From positions 62,001 to 126,000 of the forward strand of contig JAYTOK010000032.1 of assembly GCA_043747835.1 (NCBI GenBank): a DNA stretch of 64,000 bases, read 5' to 3'. The position numbers were made by a program, and so were the translations under genes. The DNA comes from CADEED01 sp043747835 (GTDB taxonomy: Bacteria; Pseudomonadota; Gammaproteobacteria; Steroidobacterales; Steroidobacteraceae). The notes under the pieces are model-generated. The model saw nothing but the letters and a program-made list of their open reading frames with translations, made no database searches and was not told the DNA's origin. Positions 50,728 to 59,697 of the stretch are shown one piece after another (positions within the stretch are counted from its first letter, which is position 1; every line of letters starts with the position of its first letter).

Positions 50728-53700
50728 ATGAAGAGCAAACGTGTTGGTCACGGCCACGTGAAGTGGGCCGTGTGCAGCGCGTTGCTGACAGCGAGCACTC
50801 TCGCGGCCGCAGCGCCGCGCGATCTCGACTCTGCCGGCATCGCGCGTCTCACTTCTCTCTCGCTTCCGCAGGCAATCGAAAGCACCGAGATCGGCGCACT
50901 CACACTGCACCCCTCGCTCGCGAACGCCACGGGAAGGCAACAGGTTCTCGTGCGTCTCAAGACACCATCGGTCGCCGTTGGTGGCAGCTCGGTGTCGCGC
51001 GAGGAAGTCCTCATCGAGCAGGCCGACTTCATCGCACGCGCGCTTCAAACCGCTCCGGCGACGGAAGTCCTGGGCAGCGTGCAGCTCGTGCTGAACGCGG
51101 TGTTCCTCGACGTCGACGCGGCGGATCTGCCCGATATCGCGCGCGACCTGTCGATCTCCCGCATCGTCGGCGCCGGAAACTATGCGCACGACCTCTCCGA
51201 TACCGTGCCGTATATCGGCGCCGCCACGGCACAGTCGCTCGGCGCGCGCGGCGATGGCGTTCGTGTCGCGGTCATCGACAGCGGCATCGACTACACGCAT
51301 CGCAATCTCGGTGGGCCGGGAACGCGGGAGGCGTACGAAGCCGCATGGGCTCCGATTCCGGTCGCTCCGGCACCGGCGATCCCAGTGGTCGCGGCCGGCG
51401 CGGGATATCGCGTCATCGACGACCCGGCCACGACGGCCGACGACGGTCTCTTCCCGAGCGCAAAAGTCATCGGCGGCTGGGATTTCGTGGGCGAAGCCTG
51501 GCCGAATTCCGCGGCTGTCCAGGATCCCGATCCGATCCCGGCTCCCGACGCGACCACGTTCGGCGGTCACGGCACGCACGTCGCCGACATCATCGGCGGT
51601 GTGGGTGGCGTTGCGCCGGGCGTGAAGTTCTACGCGTTCAAGGCCTGCTCGGCGCCGACCAGCTCGTGCAGCGGTATCGCGCTGATCCAGGCCATGGAGC
51701 GTTCCGTGGATCCGGATCGCGACGGCAGTCCGGCGGATCACGTGGACCTCATCAACATGTCGCTGGGTTCGGTTTACGGCCAGCCGTTCGACGACGATCT
51801 GTCCGCCGCGGTCGATGCCGCGACGGCGCTCGGCGTGCTGACGGTGGCCTCCGCCGGCAACAGCGCCGACAAGCAGTTCATCACGGGCTCACCCGGCGGC
51901 GCTTCGTCCGCGTTGAGCGTTGCGCAGACGGAAGTGCCGTCGGCCGCGCTCGCCACATGGGAGATCGTCTCTCCCGCGCTCGGCACTCGCGGCGCCGTGT
52001 TCCAGCCCTGGTCCGCGCCGCTGACGTCGACGATCGAAGGCGCGGTGTTCTATCCGAACAGCACCTTGCAGAAGGCGCAGGGCTGCCTCGATGCGGCGGG
52101 AACCAACCCGTTCGCGGCAGGAGAGCTCGCGGGTCGCATCGTGCTCATCGATCGCGGCAACTGCTCGTTCAGCCTCAAGGTGGCGAACGCCGCGGCCGCG
52201 GGCGCCGTGCTCGTGATCCTCGGTGTCATCACACCGGACCCGCCGTTCGCGGCGGCGTTCGGCGGTGGCGTGCAGCCGGTCCCGGGCTACATGGTGAGTC
52301 TCGCCGATGCGAACTCGATCCGTGGCGGCGCGACGGTGCGCTTCTCGCTGACGGGCACGGTCTCGGTCGTGGGCTCGCTCGCGTCGACGTCGTCGCGCGG
52401 TCCGCGCTTCGACGACAGCATTGTGAAGCCGGAGATCGGCGCGCCCGGCGCGTCGGTGTCGGCGATGTCGGGCAGCTTCACCGGTGCGGCCGCGTTCGGC
52501 GGCACGTCGGGTGCCGCGCCGATGGTCACGGGCGCCGCGGCGATCCTCAAGGGCGCTCGTCCCGAGCTGTCGATCGGCGATATCAAGCAGATCCTGATCA
52601 ATACGGCGGACCCGAACGTGCGGCAGCCGTCGGCGAACGGTTCCGTGTTCCCCGATCAGGTCGCGCCGATCACGCGCATCGGCGGTGGCGAGGTGCGCGT
52701 CGATCGCGCGCTGCTGAGCCCCGCCTTCGTGAGTGACGTGACGGGTGATGCCGTCTCGGCGATTCGCGGCGCGATGAGCTTCGGCTTCGTGGAGGCGGAT
52801 CTCGGCAAGTACACGTTCACGCGCAAGCTGCGGGTGACGAACACGTCGGGCAAGGCGCTTTCGTATCGCGTCACCCCGACGTATCGCTACCAGGACGATG
52901 TGGACACCGGCGCAGTGGGTATCACCGCGCAGCCCTCCAGCATCTCCGTCGGTGCGAACAGCACGGCGGTGGTGGACGTCGTGCTGACGGTGCGTTCGAC
53001 CAAGCTGCGCAACAACCTCATGAACGCCGGTGCGCTCGGCCAGGCGATCGGCCCGCTCACCGCCAACGAGCACGATGGGTACATCGTGTTCCAGGCATCG
53101 GATCATCGACTGACGATGCCGTGGCACATCCTGCCGCGGAAAGCCGCGAACGTGCAGGTGCGTGGTGGCGTGACGGCGCTGAAGTTCGACGCCACTGGCG
53201 AGTCGAGCTTCAAGGTGACCAACAGCGGCGTCGGCACGGCGCAGCTCGCGGCCTACTCGTTGCTCGGAACGAGCCCCGATGCGCCGCAAGGTGGTCGTGG
53301 CGGTGAACGTCCGAATCCGGATCTGCGCGCGGTAGGCGTGAACTCGTTCGCGATTCCGGCCGGCACCACGTTGTGCGGCGGCGTCTCGACGTTTGTCTGG
53401 GAGTTCGCGTTCAACATGTGGGATCGCGATGCGAACCCCGCGGGTCAATTCCTCGAGGTGGATCTCGACGTGAACCGCGACGGCATCGACGACTTCGTGC
53501 TGGTGAACCGGGACAACAGCGGCAACACGACGCTGTCCGATGGACGCCAGGTCGCTGCGTTGTGGCGGCTGAACCCGACGGGCACGACGATCGTGGCGAC
53601 GACGATCCGCTTCTTCGCGGAGAACTCGACGAACACGGCAAACACCGTGCTGCGCGTCTGCGGCAACGATCTCGGCATCCCGCTTGCCGAAGCCGGCACG

Positions 53701-53988
53701 CGTCTCGTCGACACGTCGTTCTGGGCCAGCTCCTGGTACTTCGGTGGACCGGCCGATTCTCTGGGCCGTCTGATCACGATCACGCCGGGAGGCGAGGAGT
53801 TCGACGCGACGGTGCCCGCGACCATCGCCTCGAGCACCGATGCGACAATCACCGCACGGCAGTTCACGCTCGTCCCGAGCACCACGCCGCACGAGGGTCT
53901 GCTGATCCTCACGAATGCGCCGAGCGCCGCCAACACGGGCGGTGCGACGCAGGCGTCGGAGGCGCTGATCCTGCCGCGCGCGCCTTGA
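50728..53988 (+). CDS. Large secreted subtilisin-like (S8) protease with PA insert
   Basis: The protein is 1086 residues from the ATG of MKSKRVGHGHVKWAVCSALL, with a signal peptide ending near TLAAAAPRD. An inhibitor-I9-like propeptide is followed by the S8 domain: Asp184 in VRVAVIDSGIDYTHRNLGG, His281 in GGHGTHVADIIGG, Asn378 in VASAGNSADK and Ser594 in FGGTSGAAPMVTGAAAI. A protease-associated (PA) domain is inserted between Asn and Ser (RGNCSFSLKVANAAAAGAVL). After about residue 650 come beta-rich Fn3-like parts. All catalytic residues are intact, so it is probably an active extracellular protease. A terminator follows at 54028. Confidence 0.93.
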   Translation: MKSKRVGHGHVKWAVCSALLTASTLAAAAPRDLDSAGIARLTSLSLPQAIESTEIGALTLHPSLANATGRQQVLVRLKTPSVAVGGSSVSREEVLIEQADFIARALQTAPATEVLGSVQLVLNAVFLDVDAADLPDIARDLSISRIVGAGNYAHDLSDTVPYIGAATAQSLGARGDGVRVAVIDSGIDYTHRNLGGPGTREAYEAAWAPIPVAPAPAIPVVAAGAGYRVIDDPATTADDGLFPSAKVIGGWDFVGEAWPNSAAVQDPDPIPAPDATTFGGHGTHVADIIGGVGGVAPGVKFYAFKACSAPTSSCSGIALIQAMERSVDPDRDGSPADHVDLINMSLGSVYGQPFDDDLSAAVDAATALGVLTVASAGNSADKQFITGSPGGASSALSVAQTEVPSAALATWEIVSPALGTRGAVFQPWSAPLTSTIEGAVFYPNSTLQKAQGCLDAAGTNPFAAGELAGRIVLIDRGNCSFSLKVANAAAAGAVLVILGVITPDPPFAAAFGGGVQPVPGYMVSLADANSIRGGATVRFSLTGTVSVVGSLASTSSRGPRFDDSIVKPEIGAPGASVSAMSGSFTGAAAFGGTSGAAPMVTGAAAILKGARPELSIGDIKQILINTADPNVRQPSANGSVFPDQVAPITRIGGGEVRVDRALLSPAFVSDVTGDAVSAIRGAMSFGFVEADLGKYTFTRKLRVTNTSGKALSYRVTPTYRYQDDVDTGAVGITAQPSSISVGANSTAVVDVVLTVRSTKLRNNLMNAGALGQAIGPLTANEHDGYIVFQASDHRLTMPWHILPRKAANVQVRGGVTALKFDATGESSFKVTNSGVGTAQLAAYSLLGTSPDAPQGGRGGERPNPDLRAVGVNSFAIPAGTTLCGGVSTFVWEFAFNMWDRDANPAGQFLEVDLDVNRDGIDDFVLVNRDNSGNTTLSDGRQVAALWRLNPTGTTIVATTIRFFAENSTNTANTVLRVCGNDLGIPLAEAGTRLVDTSFWASSWYFGGPADSLGRLITITPGGEEFDATVPATIASSTDATITARQFTLVPSTTPHEGLLILTNAPSAANTGGATQASEALILPRAP

Positions 53989-54027
53989 AGTTCGAACGCT
54001 GACAATCGTCGCGAGACGAATACTCCA

Positions 54028-54058
54028 GGCCTCCGCGGGAAACCGCGGGGGCCTTTTT
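54028..54058 (+). terminator. Rho-independent terminator after the large subtilase
   Basis: Stem GGCCTCCGCGG (54028-54038) with CCGCGGGGGCC (54043-54053), loop GAAA, followed by five T. It starts 40 bases after the stop codon and runs directly into the inverted repeat at 54054. Confidence 0.9.
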
Positions 54059-54159
54059 AATGGGGACATGCCCCGTTTCCCCCGAAGGGGCAAAAGGGGA
54101 AGGGCCTGCCTCAGGCCCTTCCCCTTTTGCTAGGAAATGGGGAATGTCCCCATTAAAAA
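54054..54159. repeat. Inverted repeat, second full copy of the CTAGGAAAYGRGGA family
   Basis: The outer arms 54054-54080 and 54133-54159 pair with 2 mismatches in 27; the inner stem 54090-54108 with 54112-54130 is exact over 19 bp with a three-base loop. The plan is as at 5941-6065: outer ATGGGGACAT-type arm, unpaired CCC, then an AAAAGGGGA stem. It overlaps the T-run of the terminator on one side. The rest of the 53989-54229 gap holds nothing else visible. Confidence 0.9.
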
Positions 54160-54229
54160 TGGCCTCGGCGGCCACGCCCGGATCGGTAGTTAGCTGGGAG
54201 ACGCGGCTGCCCGCCGGAAGCTGGCGGTA

Positions 54230-54760
54230 TCAGCGATCGGGCGCGCTCTTCGCCGGCGGATCGGTGCGCGGCTGCGAGTCGTCGGCCGGCGGTGGCTTCG
54301 AAGGATCCTTCGGCGCACGCGGCAACGCCTGTGCACAGGCAATCGCGCCCCGCGATTCGTCCGTGTGATAGATGAGTTCTCGCTCCGCGGCGCGGGCGAC
54401 GACGCGGTATCCGGGCACGAGCGCCTGGCTGTAGCCCATGCCGGGCTGCGGGCAACCGAGCGCGCCGTCATTCCAGGTCACCCGTTCGGCGCGCGTCAAC
54501 ACGACTCCGCTCTGTGCGACGCCAAAGCGTCTGGCCGCGTCCGCGACGACGACGCGACGCAACTCGCGCGGCAACTCCGCCAGTGTGACCGCGCTGCCGG
54601 GCGGCACACCGGGCGTCTGCACGACATCCGGAATGCGCGTCGGCGGTGCGATGCCAACGCCCCTAGGTTGTCCCGGGGTCTCGGCGGCGCAGGCCGCGAG
54701 CGGCGTGGCGCAAGCGGCGGTGACAACCAGGATTCGGGCCAGTGTTTTCAAGTGCGGCAT
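54230..54760 (-). CDS. Putative lipoprotein of unknown function
   Basis: The protein is 176 residues from the ATG of MPHLKTLARILVVTAACATP with AGGAGA just upstream and lipobox PLAAC. The open frame continues 241 codons upstream but that part is the shadow of rlmJ. The mature part has a Pro-rich opening, a helix (LAELPRELRRVVVADAARRF) and a conserved-looking core (GALGCPQPGMGYSQALVPGY; RELIYHTDESRGAIAC) with two Cys. This core occurs in uncharacterised exported proteins of several phyla. The C-terminus is Pro/Lys/Asp-rich. Confidence 0.8.
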   Translation of the reverse strand: MPHLKTLARILVVTAACATPLAACAAETPGQPRGVGIAPPTRIPDVVQTPGVPPGSAVTLAELPRELRRVVVADAARRFGVAQSGVVLTRAERVTWNDGALGCPQPGMGYSQALVPGYRVVARAAERELIYHTDESRGAIACAQALPRAPKDPSKPPPADDSQPRTDPPAKSAPDR

Positions 54761-54814
54761 CGGCTCTCCTCGCGCGACAGTGTATAAACGCTGCGCGCTG
54801 CAACCCAGGGTTTC

Positions 54815-55645
54815 ATGAAGTATCGCCATCAGTACCACGCCGGCAACTTTGCCGACGTCCACAAGCATGTGCTCCTGCTGGAAGTGCTGGCCGCGCTCGC
54901 GCGCAAGGACAAGGGCTTCCTCTTCGTGGACACGCACGCGGGCCGCGGCGAATACGACTTGCACCCCGGAGATGCCGCGCACCCCGCCGAATGGCAGGCA
55001 GGAGCTGCGAAGCTGCTCGCGGCGTCGCCGCGGCACGAAGCGCTGCGCCGCTACCGCGAACGCATCGGCGCCGGCGTGCACGGAGCCGCGCTGCGCTATC
55101 GCGGGTCGCCGCTGCTCGCCTCCGAATCGTTGCGCGCCGACGATCGCGCGGTGTTCTTCGAGACGCAACGCGAGGAATCCAGCCACCTGCGCAAACTGTT
55201 GCCGGGCAGCGCGCGCGTGGAAACGGCGGACGGATTCGCGGGGCTGCGCGGGCTGCTGCCGCCGCCGGAGCGGCGCGGCTTCGTCCTTATCGATCCGCCG
55301 TACGAACAGCGCGAGGATTTCACCCATGTGCTGGAGGCGGTGCGCGATTCGCAGCAACGCTTCGCGGGCGCGGTGCTGCTGCTGTGGCTGCCGCTCAAGA
55401 TGCGCGGCGATTTCGACATCTGGCTCGCGAGCCTGCGCGCGATGAGCGAGAAGCCGGTGCTGGCTTCGCTGCTGTGGATGCATCCGCCGGATTCGCGCGC
55501 CGGACTCAACGGCTCCGCGCTGGCGCTCGTGAATCCGCCCTATCTCGTCGAAGAAGCGATGCGCGAGTGGCTGCCGGAGCTGCGCGCGATCCTGGACGGG
55601 CCCACGTCGGGCTGCGAGATCCTAACTACCAGCGGACCGCGCTGA
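54815..55645 (+). CDS. rlmJ: 23S rRNA (adenine-2030-N6)-methyltransferase RlmJ
   Basis: The enzyme methylates A2030 of 23S rRNA. It is 276 residues starting MKYRHQYHAGNFADVHKHVL, the exact family style. SAM-binding is seen in KGFLFVDTHAGRGEYDL, and the catalytic DPPY motif in GFVLIDPPYEQREDF. The length is usual. It is divergent from the lipoprotein gene (54 bases between the starts) and overlaps the convergent anti-sigma gene end by about 20 bases. Confidence 0.95.
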   Translation: MKYRHQYHAGNFADVHKHVLLLEVLAALARKDKGFLFVDTHAGRGEYDLHPGDAAHPAEWQAGAAKLLAASPRHEALRRYRERIGAGVHGAALRYRGSPLLASESLRADDRAVFFETQREESSHLRKLLPGSARVETADGFAGLRGLLPPPERRGFVLIDPPYEQREDFTHVLEAVRDSQQRFAGAVLLLWLPLKMRGDFDIWLASLRAMSEKPVLASLLWMHPPDSRAGLNGSALALVNPPYLVEEAMREWLPELRAILDGPTSGCEILTTSGPR

Positions 55646-56291
55646 CGATCTCGTCGGCGAGTGGCGCCGGCACTTCGCCGGTACGCGCGAGCACCGCGAC
55701 GGCGCCGGCTCCCGCCGGCAGCAGCACACCGCGCATGCCGTCCTCGGTGAACTCGCGCCGCCGCGACACGGTCTCCCGCGGCAGCAGCATGACGGTCAGT
55801 GGCCCGTTCGCGGTCTGCACGACCAGGTGCGCCATGCGACGGCCGTGGAACGGGCACGGCGCGGCGTAGGTGATGGGCAGGCTCGAATCGAACTCCACGC
55901 CCGCGGCCTTCAACACCGCCGCGACTGCGGCCTTTGGCACGACCTCGCTGCCGTCCCAACTACCGGGTTCGTGCAGGGCGTGCTCGACCACGTCTCCCGC
56001 GAGCGCCGGCTGCGGCAGCACGACCCACATCGTGCCGGCGATCAGCAGCCCGAACATGAGCGATGCCGCGAGCGCGTAGCGCCGTGCCGGACGGGCGGCG
56101 GGCCTGCGGAATTCCGACAGCGGCAGCTCGAGCGCGGCGCGCAGATTGCGATCGAGCATGAGCGTCTCGTCGCGGAAGCGGCTGCAGGCCGCACAAGTCC
56201 CGAGATGGGCGGTGACGTCGCCGGACCGGGACTGCGGCTCGGCGCCGATGGCCAGCCGCACCTCGTGGCAATTCAGATTCGCGGCGCTCAT
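55626..56291 (-). CDS. Anti-sigma factor, DUF3379-like, zinc-finger type
   Basis: The protein is 221 residues from the ATG of MSAANLNCHEVRLAIGAEPQ. The N-terminal anti-sigma domain has the HLGTCAACSRFRDE zinc motif (HxxxCxxC). One membrane span lies near residues 85-105 (YALAASLMFGLLIAGTMWVV). The outside part is DUF3379-like (HGRRMAHLVVQTANGPLTVM). It overlaps the upstream sigma gene by ATGA, so it almost surely controls it. Confidence 0.9.
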   Translation of the reverse strand: MSAANLNCHEVRLAIGAEPQSRSGDVTAHLGTCAACSRFRDETLMLDRNLRAALELPLSEFRRPAARPARRYALAASLMFGLLIAGTMWVVLPQPALAGDVVEHALHEPGSWDGSEVVPKAAVAAVLKAAGVEFDSSLPITYAAPCPFHGRRMAHLVVQTANGPLTVMLLPRETVSRRREFTEDGMRGVLLPAGAGAVAVLARTGEVPAPLADEIVSAVRW

Positions 56292-56812
56292 TCGCTCTCC
56301 TGCGCGGGCTCGAGCCCGTAGATCCCGCGCAACCGGTTGCGCGCACGGAACAGCCGCGTGAGTACGGCGGCCTGCGTCAATCCGAGCTCCGCGCCGATTT
56401 CCGCGGTGGTGAAGCCGCCCAGTACCTGCAAGACGAGCGGCTCGCGGTATTCGTCCGGCAACTTGAGAATCGCGCGCCGCAGGTCGAGAAGTCCCGCGTC
56501 GCCATCGCTTGAGAGCGCCGGGTCCCCGAGCGCCTCGACCGATTCGACGTCCACCGTGGGCAGGCGTTTGCGCTCGTACAGGCGCGCATGCTCGCGGCGC
56601 GCGATCGTGAGCAGCCAGGGCCGCACGGCGGCCGGGTCCTTGAGCTCGTTTTTGGACTTCCAGGCTCTGATCAGAGTCTCCTGCACGACGTCTTCCGCCA
56701 CAGCCCGATCGCGCGACAGCCACAGCGAGAACCGCAGCAGGTCGGGGCGAAATGTCTCGAGAAGACGCGCAAATGCCGGCTCTGCCGCCGTTCCGCGCGG
56801 ACGTGGGTTCAT
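56288..56812 (-). CDS. ECF RNA polymerase sigma factor
   Basis: The protein is 174 residues. Region 2 is LWLSRDRAVAEDVVQETLIR then RPWLLTIARREHARLYERKR. Region 4 is LPDEYREPLVLQVLGGFTTA then EIGAELGLTQAAVLTRLFRA. It is paired with the zinc-finger anti-sigma gene downstream. It is divergent from aroE with 48 bases between starts. An envelope-stress role is likely but the signal is unknown. Confidence 0.93.
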   Translation of the reverse strand: MNPRPRGTAAEPAFARLLETFRPDLLRFSLWLSRDRAVAEDVVQETLIRAWKSKNELKDPAAVRPWLLTIARREHARLYERKRLPTVDVESVEALGDPALSSDGDAGLLDLRRAILKLPDEYREPLVLQVLGGFTTAEIGAELGLTQAAVLTRLFRARNRLRGIYGLEPAQESE

Positions 56813-56860
56813 GTATAAGACCGGCCGAATGGGGCTCTTATTTCAGCGGTTGTTTTCACG

Positions 56861-57685
56861 ATGAATCCGCCGGATCAGTACGGAGTGGTCGGTCATCCGA
56901 TCAATCACAGCTGGTCGCCCTTCATCCACGGGTTGTTTGCCAAGCAGACGGCGCAACACATGGTCTATCGCCTCTACGACATTACGCCCGACGATTTCCG
57001 CGTGCAGGTGCTCGAGTTCTTCGGCCGCGGCGGACGGGGACTGAATGTCACCGTACCACACAAGGAAGCGGCGGCCGACATCGCGAACGCCCTGACCGAA
57101 CGCGCCGATCGCGCCGGCGCGGTGAACACCCTGATCATGCAGGACGATCACACCCTGCTCGGCGACAACACCGACGGCCACGGTCTCGTCACGGACCTGC
57201 GCAAGAATCTCGCGCTCGAAATCACGAACGAACGCGTGCTGATCCTCGGCGCGGGCGGCGCCACGCGCGGCGTCATCGCGCCGTTGCTGTCGCTGGGCCC
57301 GACAGAACTGATCATCGCGAATCGCACTCCGGATCGCGCCGTGAATCTGGCATCGCTGTTCTCGGATCTCGGCCCGGTGCGCGGCTGCGGATTCGAGGAT
57401 GTTGGCGACGACCCCTTCGATCTCGTGATCAATGCGACGGCGGCGGGCCTTACGGGCTCGGTGCCGAACATCGAGGGCAGCGTGATCGCGAGCCACACGG
57501 TCTGCTACGACATGAGTTACAGCAAATCCGCGACGCCGTTCGTGACTTGGGCCATTGAACAGGGTTGCTCCCGAGCCCATAAAGGCTGGGGCATGCTCGT
57601 CGAACAGGCGGCGGAGGCCTTCACCTTGTGGCGCGGCGTGCGCCCCGATACCGAACCCGTGCTCACCGCACTCGGAATGAAATGA
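56861..57685 (+). CDS. aroE: Shikimate dehydrogenase
   Basis: The enzyme reduces 3-dehydroshikimate to shikimate with NADPH in aromatic amino-acid synthesis. It is 274 residues: VVGHPINHSWSPFIHGLFAK (substrate loop), GLNVTVPHKEAAADIA with the catalytic Lys, LLGDNTDGHGLV with the catalytic Asp, and LILGAGGATRGVIAPLLSLG for cofactor. It ends with an ATGA overlap with prlC. Confidence 0.95.
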   Translation: MNPPDQYGVVGHPINHSWSPFIHGLFAKQTAQHMVYRLYDITPDDFRVQVLEFFGRGGRGLNVTVPHKEAAADIANALTERADRAGAVNTLIMQDDHTLLGDNTDGHGLVTDLRKNLALEITNERVLILGAGGATRGVIAPLLSLGPTELIIANRTPDRAVNLASLFSDLGPVRGCGFEDVGDDPFDLVINATAAGLTGSVPNIEGSVIASHTVCYDMSYSKSATPFVTWAIEQGCSRAHKGWGMLVEQAAEAFTLWRGVRPDTEPVLTALGMK

Positions 57686-59697
57686 CAGACGCCAATCTGA
57701 ATGGCACCACTCTTCCCGCCTTCGATCGCTTCCGCGCCGCCGATGTCGAACCCACGATCCGTGCGCTGCTCGAGCGCAATCGCGGCGAGGTCGCTTCGCT
57801 CGAGTCGCAGCCGACGCCCACGTTCGAGAACACCGTGCTGCCGCTCGAGCAGTTGTCGCACCGGCTGTCGCGCACCTGGTCGCCGATCAGCCACCTGAAC
57901 GGCGTGCTCAACTCCGAGGAGCTGCGCGCGAGCTACAACGCCTGCCTGCCCCTGCTCTCCAACTACTGGACCGATCTCGCGCAGAGCGAGCCGCTGTACC
58001 GCGCCTACCGCGCGATCGCGGCCGCCGAGGCCGAGCACCTCGATCCCGCGCAACGCCGCGTCATCGAACGCGCGCTCGAGGATTTCCGTCTCTCGGGCGT
58101 GGGACTGCCGCAGGAGCGCAAGGAACGATACAAGGCGGTCGTGCGGGAGCTTGCGACGCTGGGTGCGAAGTTCGAGGAGAACGTGCTCGACGCGATGAAC
58201 GCGTGGACGCGCCACGTCACGGACGAAACAGAACTCTCCGGGATCAACGCCGTGATCCTGAGTCAGGCGCGCGCGCGCGCCGTGGAGAAGAACCTGCCCG
58301 GGTGGGTGCTCGCGCTCGACCAGCCCACCTACGTCGCGGTGCTCACCGACGCCGACTCCGGTGCGCTGCGTCGGGAGTTCTACGAAGCGTGGTCGACGCG
58401 CGCGTCCGATCGCGGGCCCAGCGCAGGCAAGTTCGACAACAGCGAGGTCATGCAGAAGATCCTCGCGCTGCGCCACGAAGCGGCGCGGCTGCTCGATTTC
58501 CCCAACTACGCCGCGTACGCGCTCGCAACGCGCATGGCGCCCTCGAACGACGCGGTCTTCGAATTCCTGCGCCGCCTCGCGCGCGTCGCGCGCCCGGCGG
58601 CGCAGCGCGAAGTCGCCGAGCTCGAATCCTTCGCGGGCCGGAAGCTCGATCCGTGGGACGTGAGCTACTACGCCGAGAAGCTCCAGTCGAAGCTGTTCTC
58701 GATCACGCAGGAAGAGCTGCGTCCTTACTTCCCGCTGCCGCGCGTGCTCGAAGGCCTGTTCGCGGTCGCGCAGAAACTCTTCGGCATCAAAATCGTCGAG
58801 CGCAGCGGGCTGCCCGTGTATCACCCGGATGCGCGCTTCTTCGAGATCGTCGATTCGACAGGCGCGGTTCGCGCCGGCTTTTATCTCGACGCGTGCGCGC
58901 GGCCGAAGAAACGCGCCGGCGCGTGGATGGACGACTGTGTCGGTCGGAAGGATTTCGGGTCGGAGCACACCATTCCGGTCGCCTATCTCGTCTGCAACTT
59001 CCTGCCCGCGAGCGACGGTAAACCCGCGCTGCTCACGCACGACGATGTCGTGACGATGTTTCATGAGTTCGGCCACGGCCTGCACCACATGTTGACGCGC
59101 ATCGGGTATCCCTCGATCGCCGGCATCAACGGCGTCTCGTGGGATGCGGTCGAGCTGCCGAGCCAGTTCCTCGAGAACTTCGCGTGGCGCCCCGAGGTGC
59201 TCGCGACGATGGCGCGGCATTTCGAAACCGGCGAACCGCTGCCGACGGACAAGCAGGCGAAGCTGCTCGGCTCGCGCACATTCCAGGCCGGACTCGCGAC
59301 GATGCGGCAGATCGAGTTCGCGCTGTTCGATTTCAGGCTGCATGCGGAGTACGACCCGGCGAAGGGCGCGCGCGTCGCCGAGATCCTCGCCGAGGTTCGC
59401 GCCGAGGTATCGGTGATCCCGGCGCCGGAGTGGAATCGCTTCCCGCACAACTTCGGCCACATCTTCGCGGGCGGCTACGCCGCGGGTTACTACAGCTACA
59501 AATGGGCCGAGGTGCTCGCGGCCGACGCGTTCGCGGCGTTCGAGGAACGCGGCGTGTTCGATCGCGGCGTCGCGCAGCGTTTTCTCGATTCGATCCTGTC
59601 GCAGGGCGGCTCGAAGAAGGCGCTGGATGCGTTCGTCGATTTCCGCGGCCGCGAACCGGACGTCAATGCGCTGTTGAAGCAACAGGGCCTCGCGTAG
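57682..59697 (+). CDS. prlC: Oligopeptidase A (M3 metallopeptidase)
   Basis: The enzyme is a cytoplasmic peptidase degrading short peptides and signal peptides. It is 671 residues from the ATG that overlaps the aroE stop. The zinc motif is TMFHEFGHGLHHMLTRIG (HExxH), with the third ligand Glu downstream (VELPSQFLENFAW). The M3 tail (FPHNFGHIFAGGYAAGYYSY) is complete. A longer start at 57628 would extend into aroE and lacks support. Confidence 0.95.
   Translation: MTDANLNGTTLPAFDRFRAADVEPTIRALLERNRGEVASLESQPTPTFENTVLPLEQLSHRLSRTWSPISHLNGVLNSEELRASYNACLPLLSNYWTDLAQSEPLYRAYRAIAAAEAEHLDPAQRRVIERALEDFRLSGVGLPQERKERYKAVVRELATLGAKFEENVLDAMNAWTRHVTDETELSGINAVILSQARARAVEKNLPGWVLALDQPTYVAVLTDADSGALRREFYEAWSTRASDRGPSAGKFDNSEVMQKILALRHEAARLLDFPNYAAYALATRMAPSNDAVFEFLRRLARVARPAAQREVAELESFAGRKLDPWDVSYYAEKLQSKLFSITQEELRPYFPLPRVLEGLFAVAQKLFGIKIVERSGLPVYHPDARFFEIVDSTGAVRAGFYLDACARPKKRAGAWMDDCVGRKDFGSEHTIPVAYLVCNFLPASDGKPALLTHDDVVTMFHEFGHGLHHMLTRIGYPSIAGINGVSWDAVELPSQFLENFAWRPEVLATMARHFETGEPLPTDKQAKLLGSRTFQAGLATMRQIEFALFDFRLHAEYDPAKGARVAEILAEVRAEVSVIPAPEWNRFPHNFGHIFAGGYAAGYYSYKWAEVLAADAFAAFEERGVFDRGVAQRFLDSILSQGGSKKALDAFVDFRGREPDVNALLKQQGLA

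Noticed and set aside
51889..54093. 734-codon open frame on the - strand opposite the large subtilase
   Set aside because: Arg/His/Ala-rich shadow of a gene with an intact catalytic triad on the other strand.
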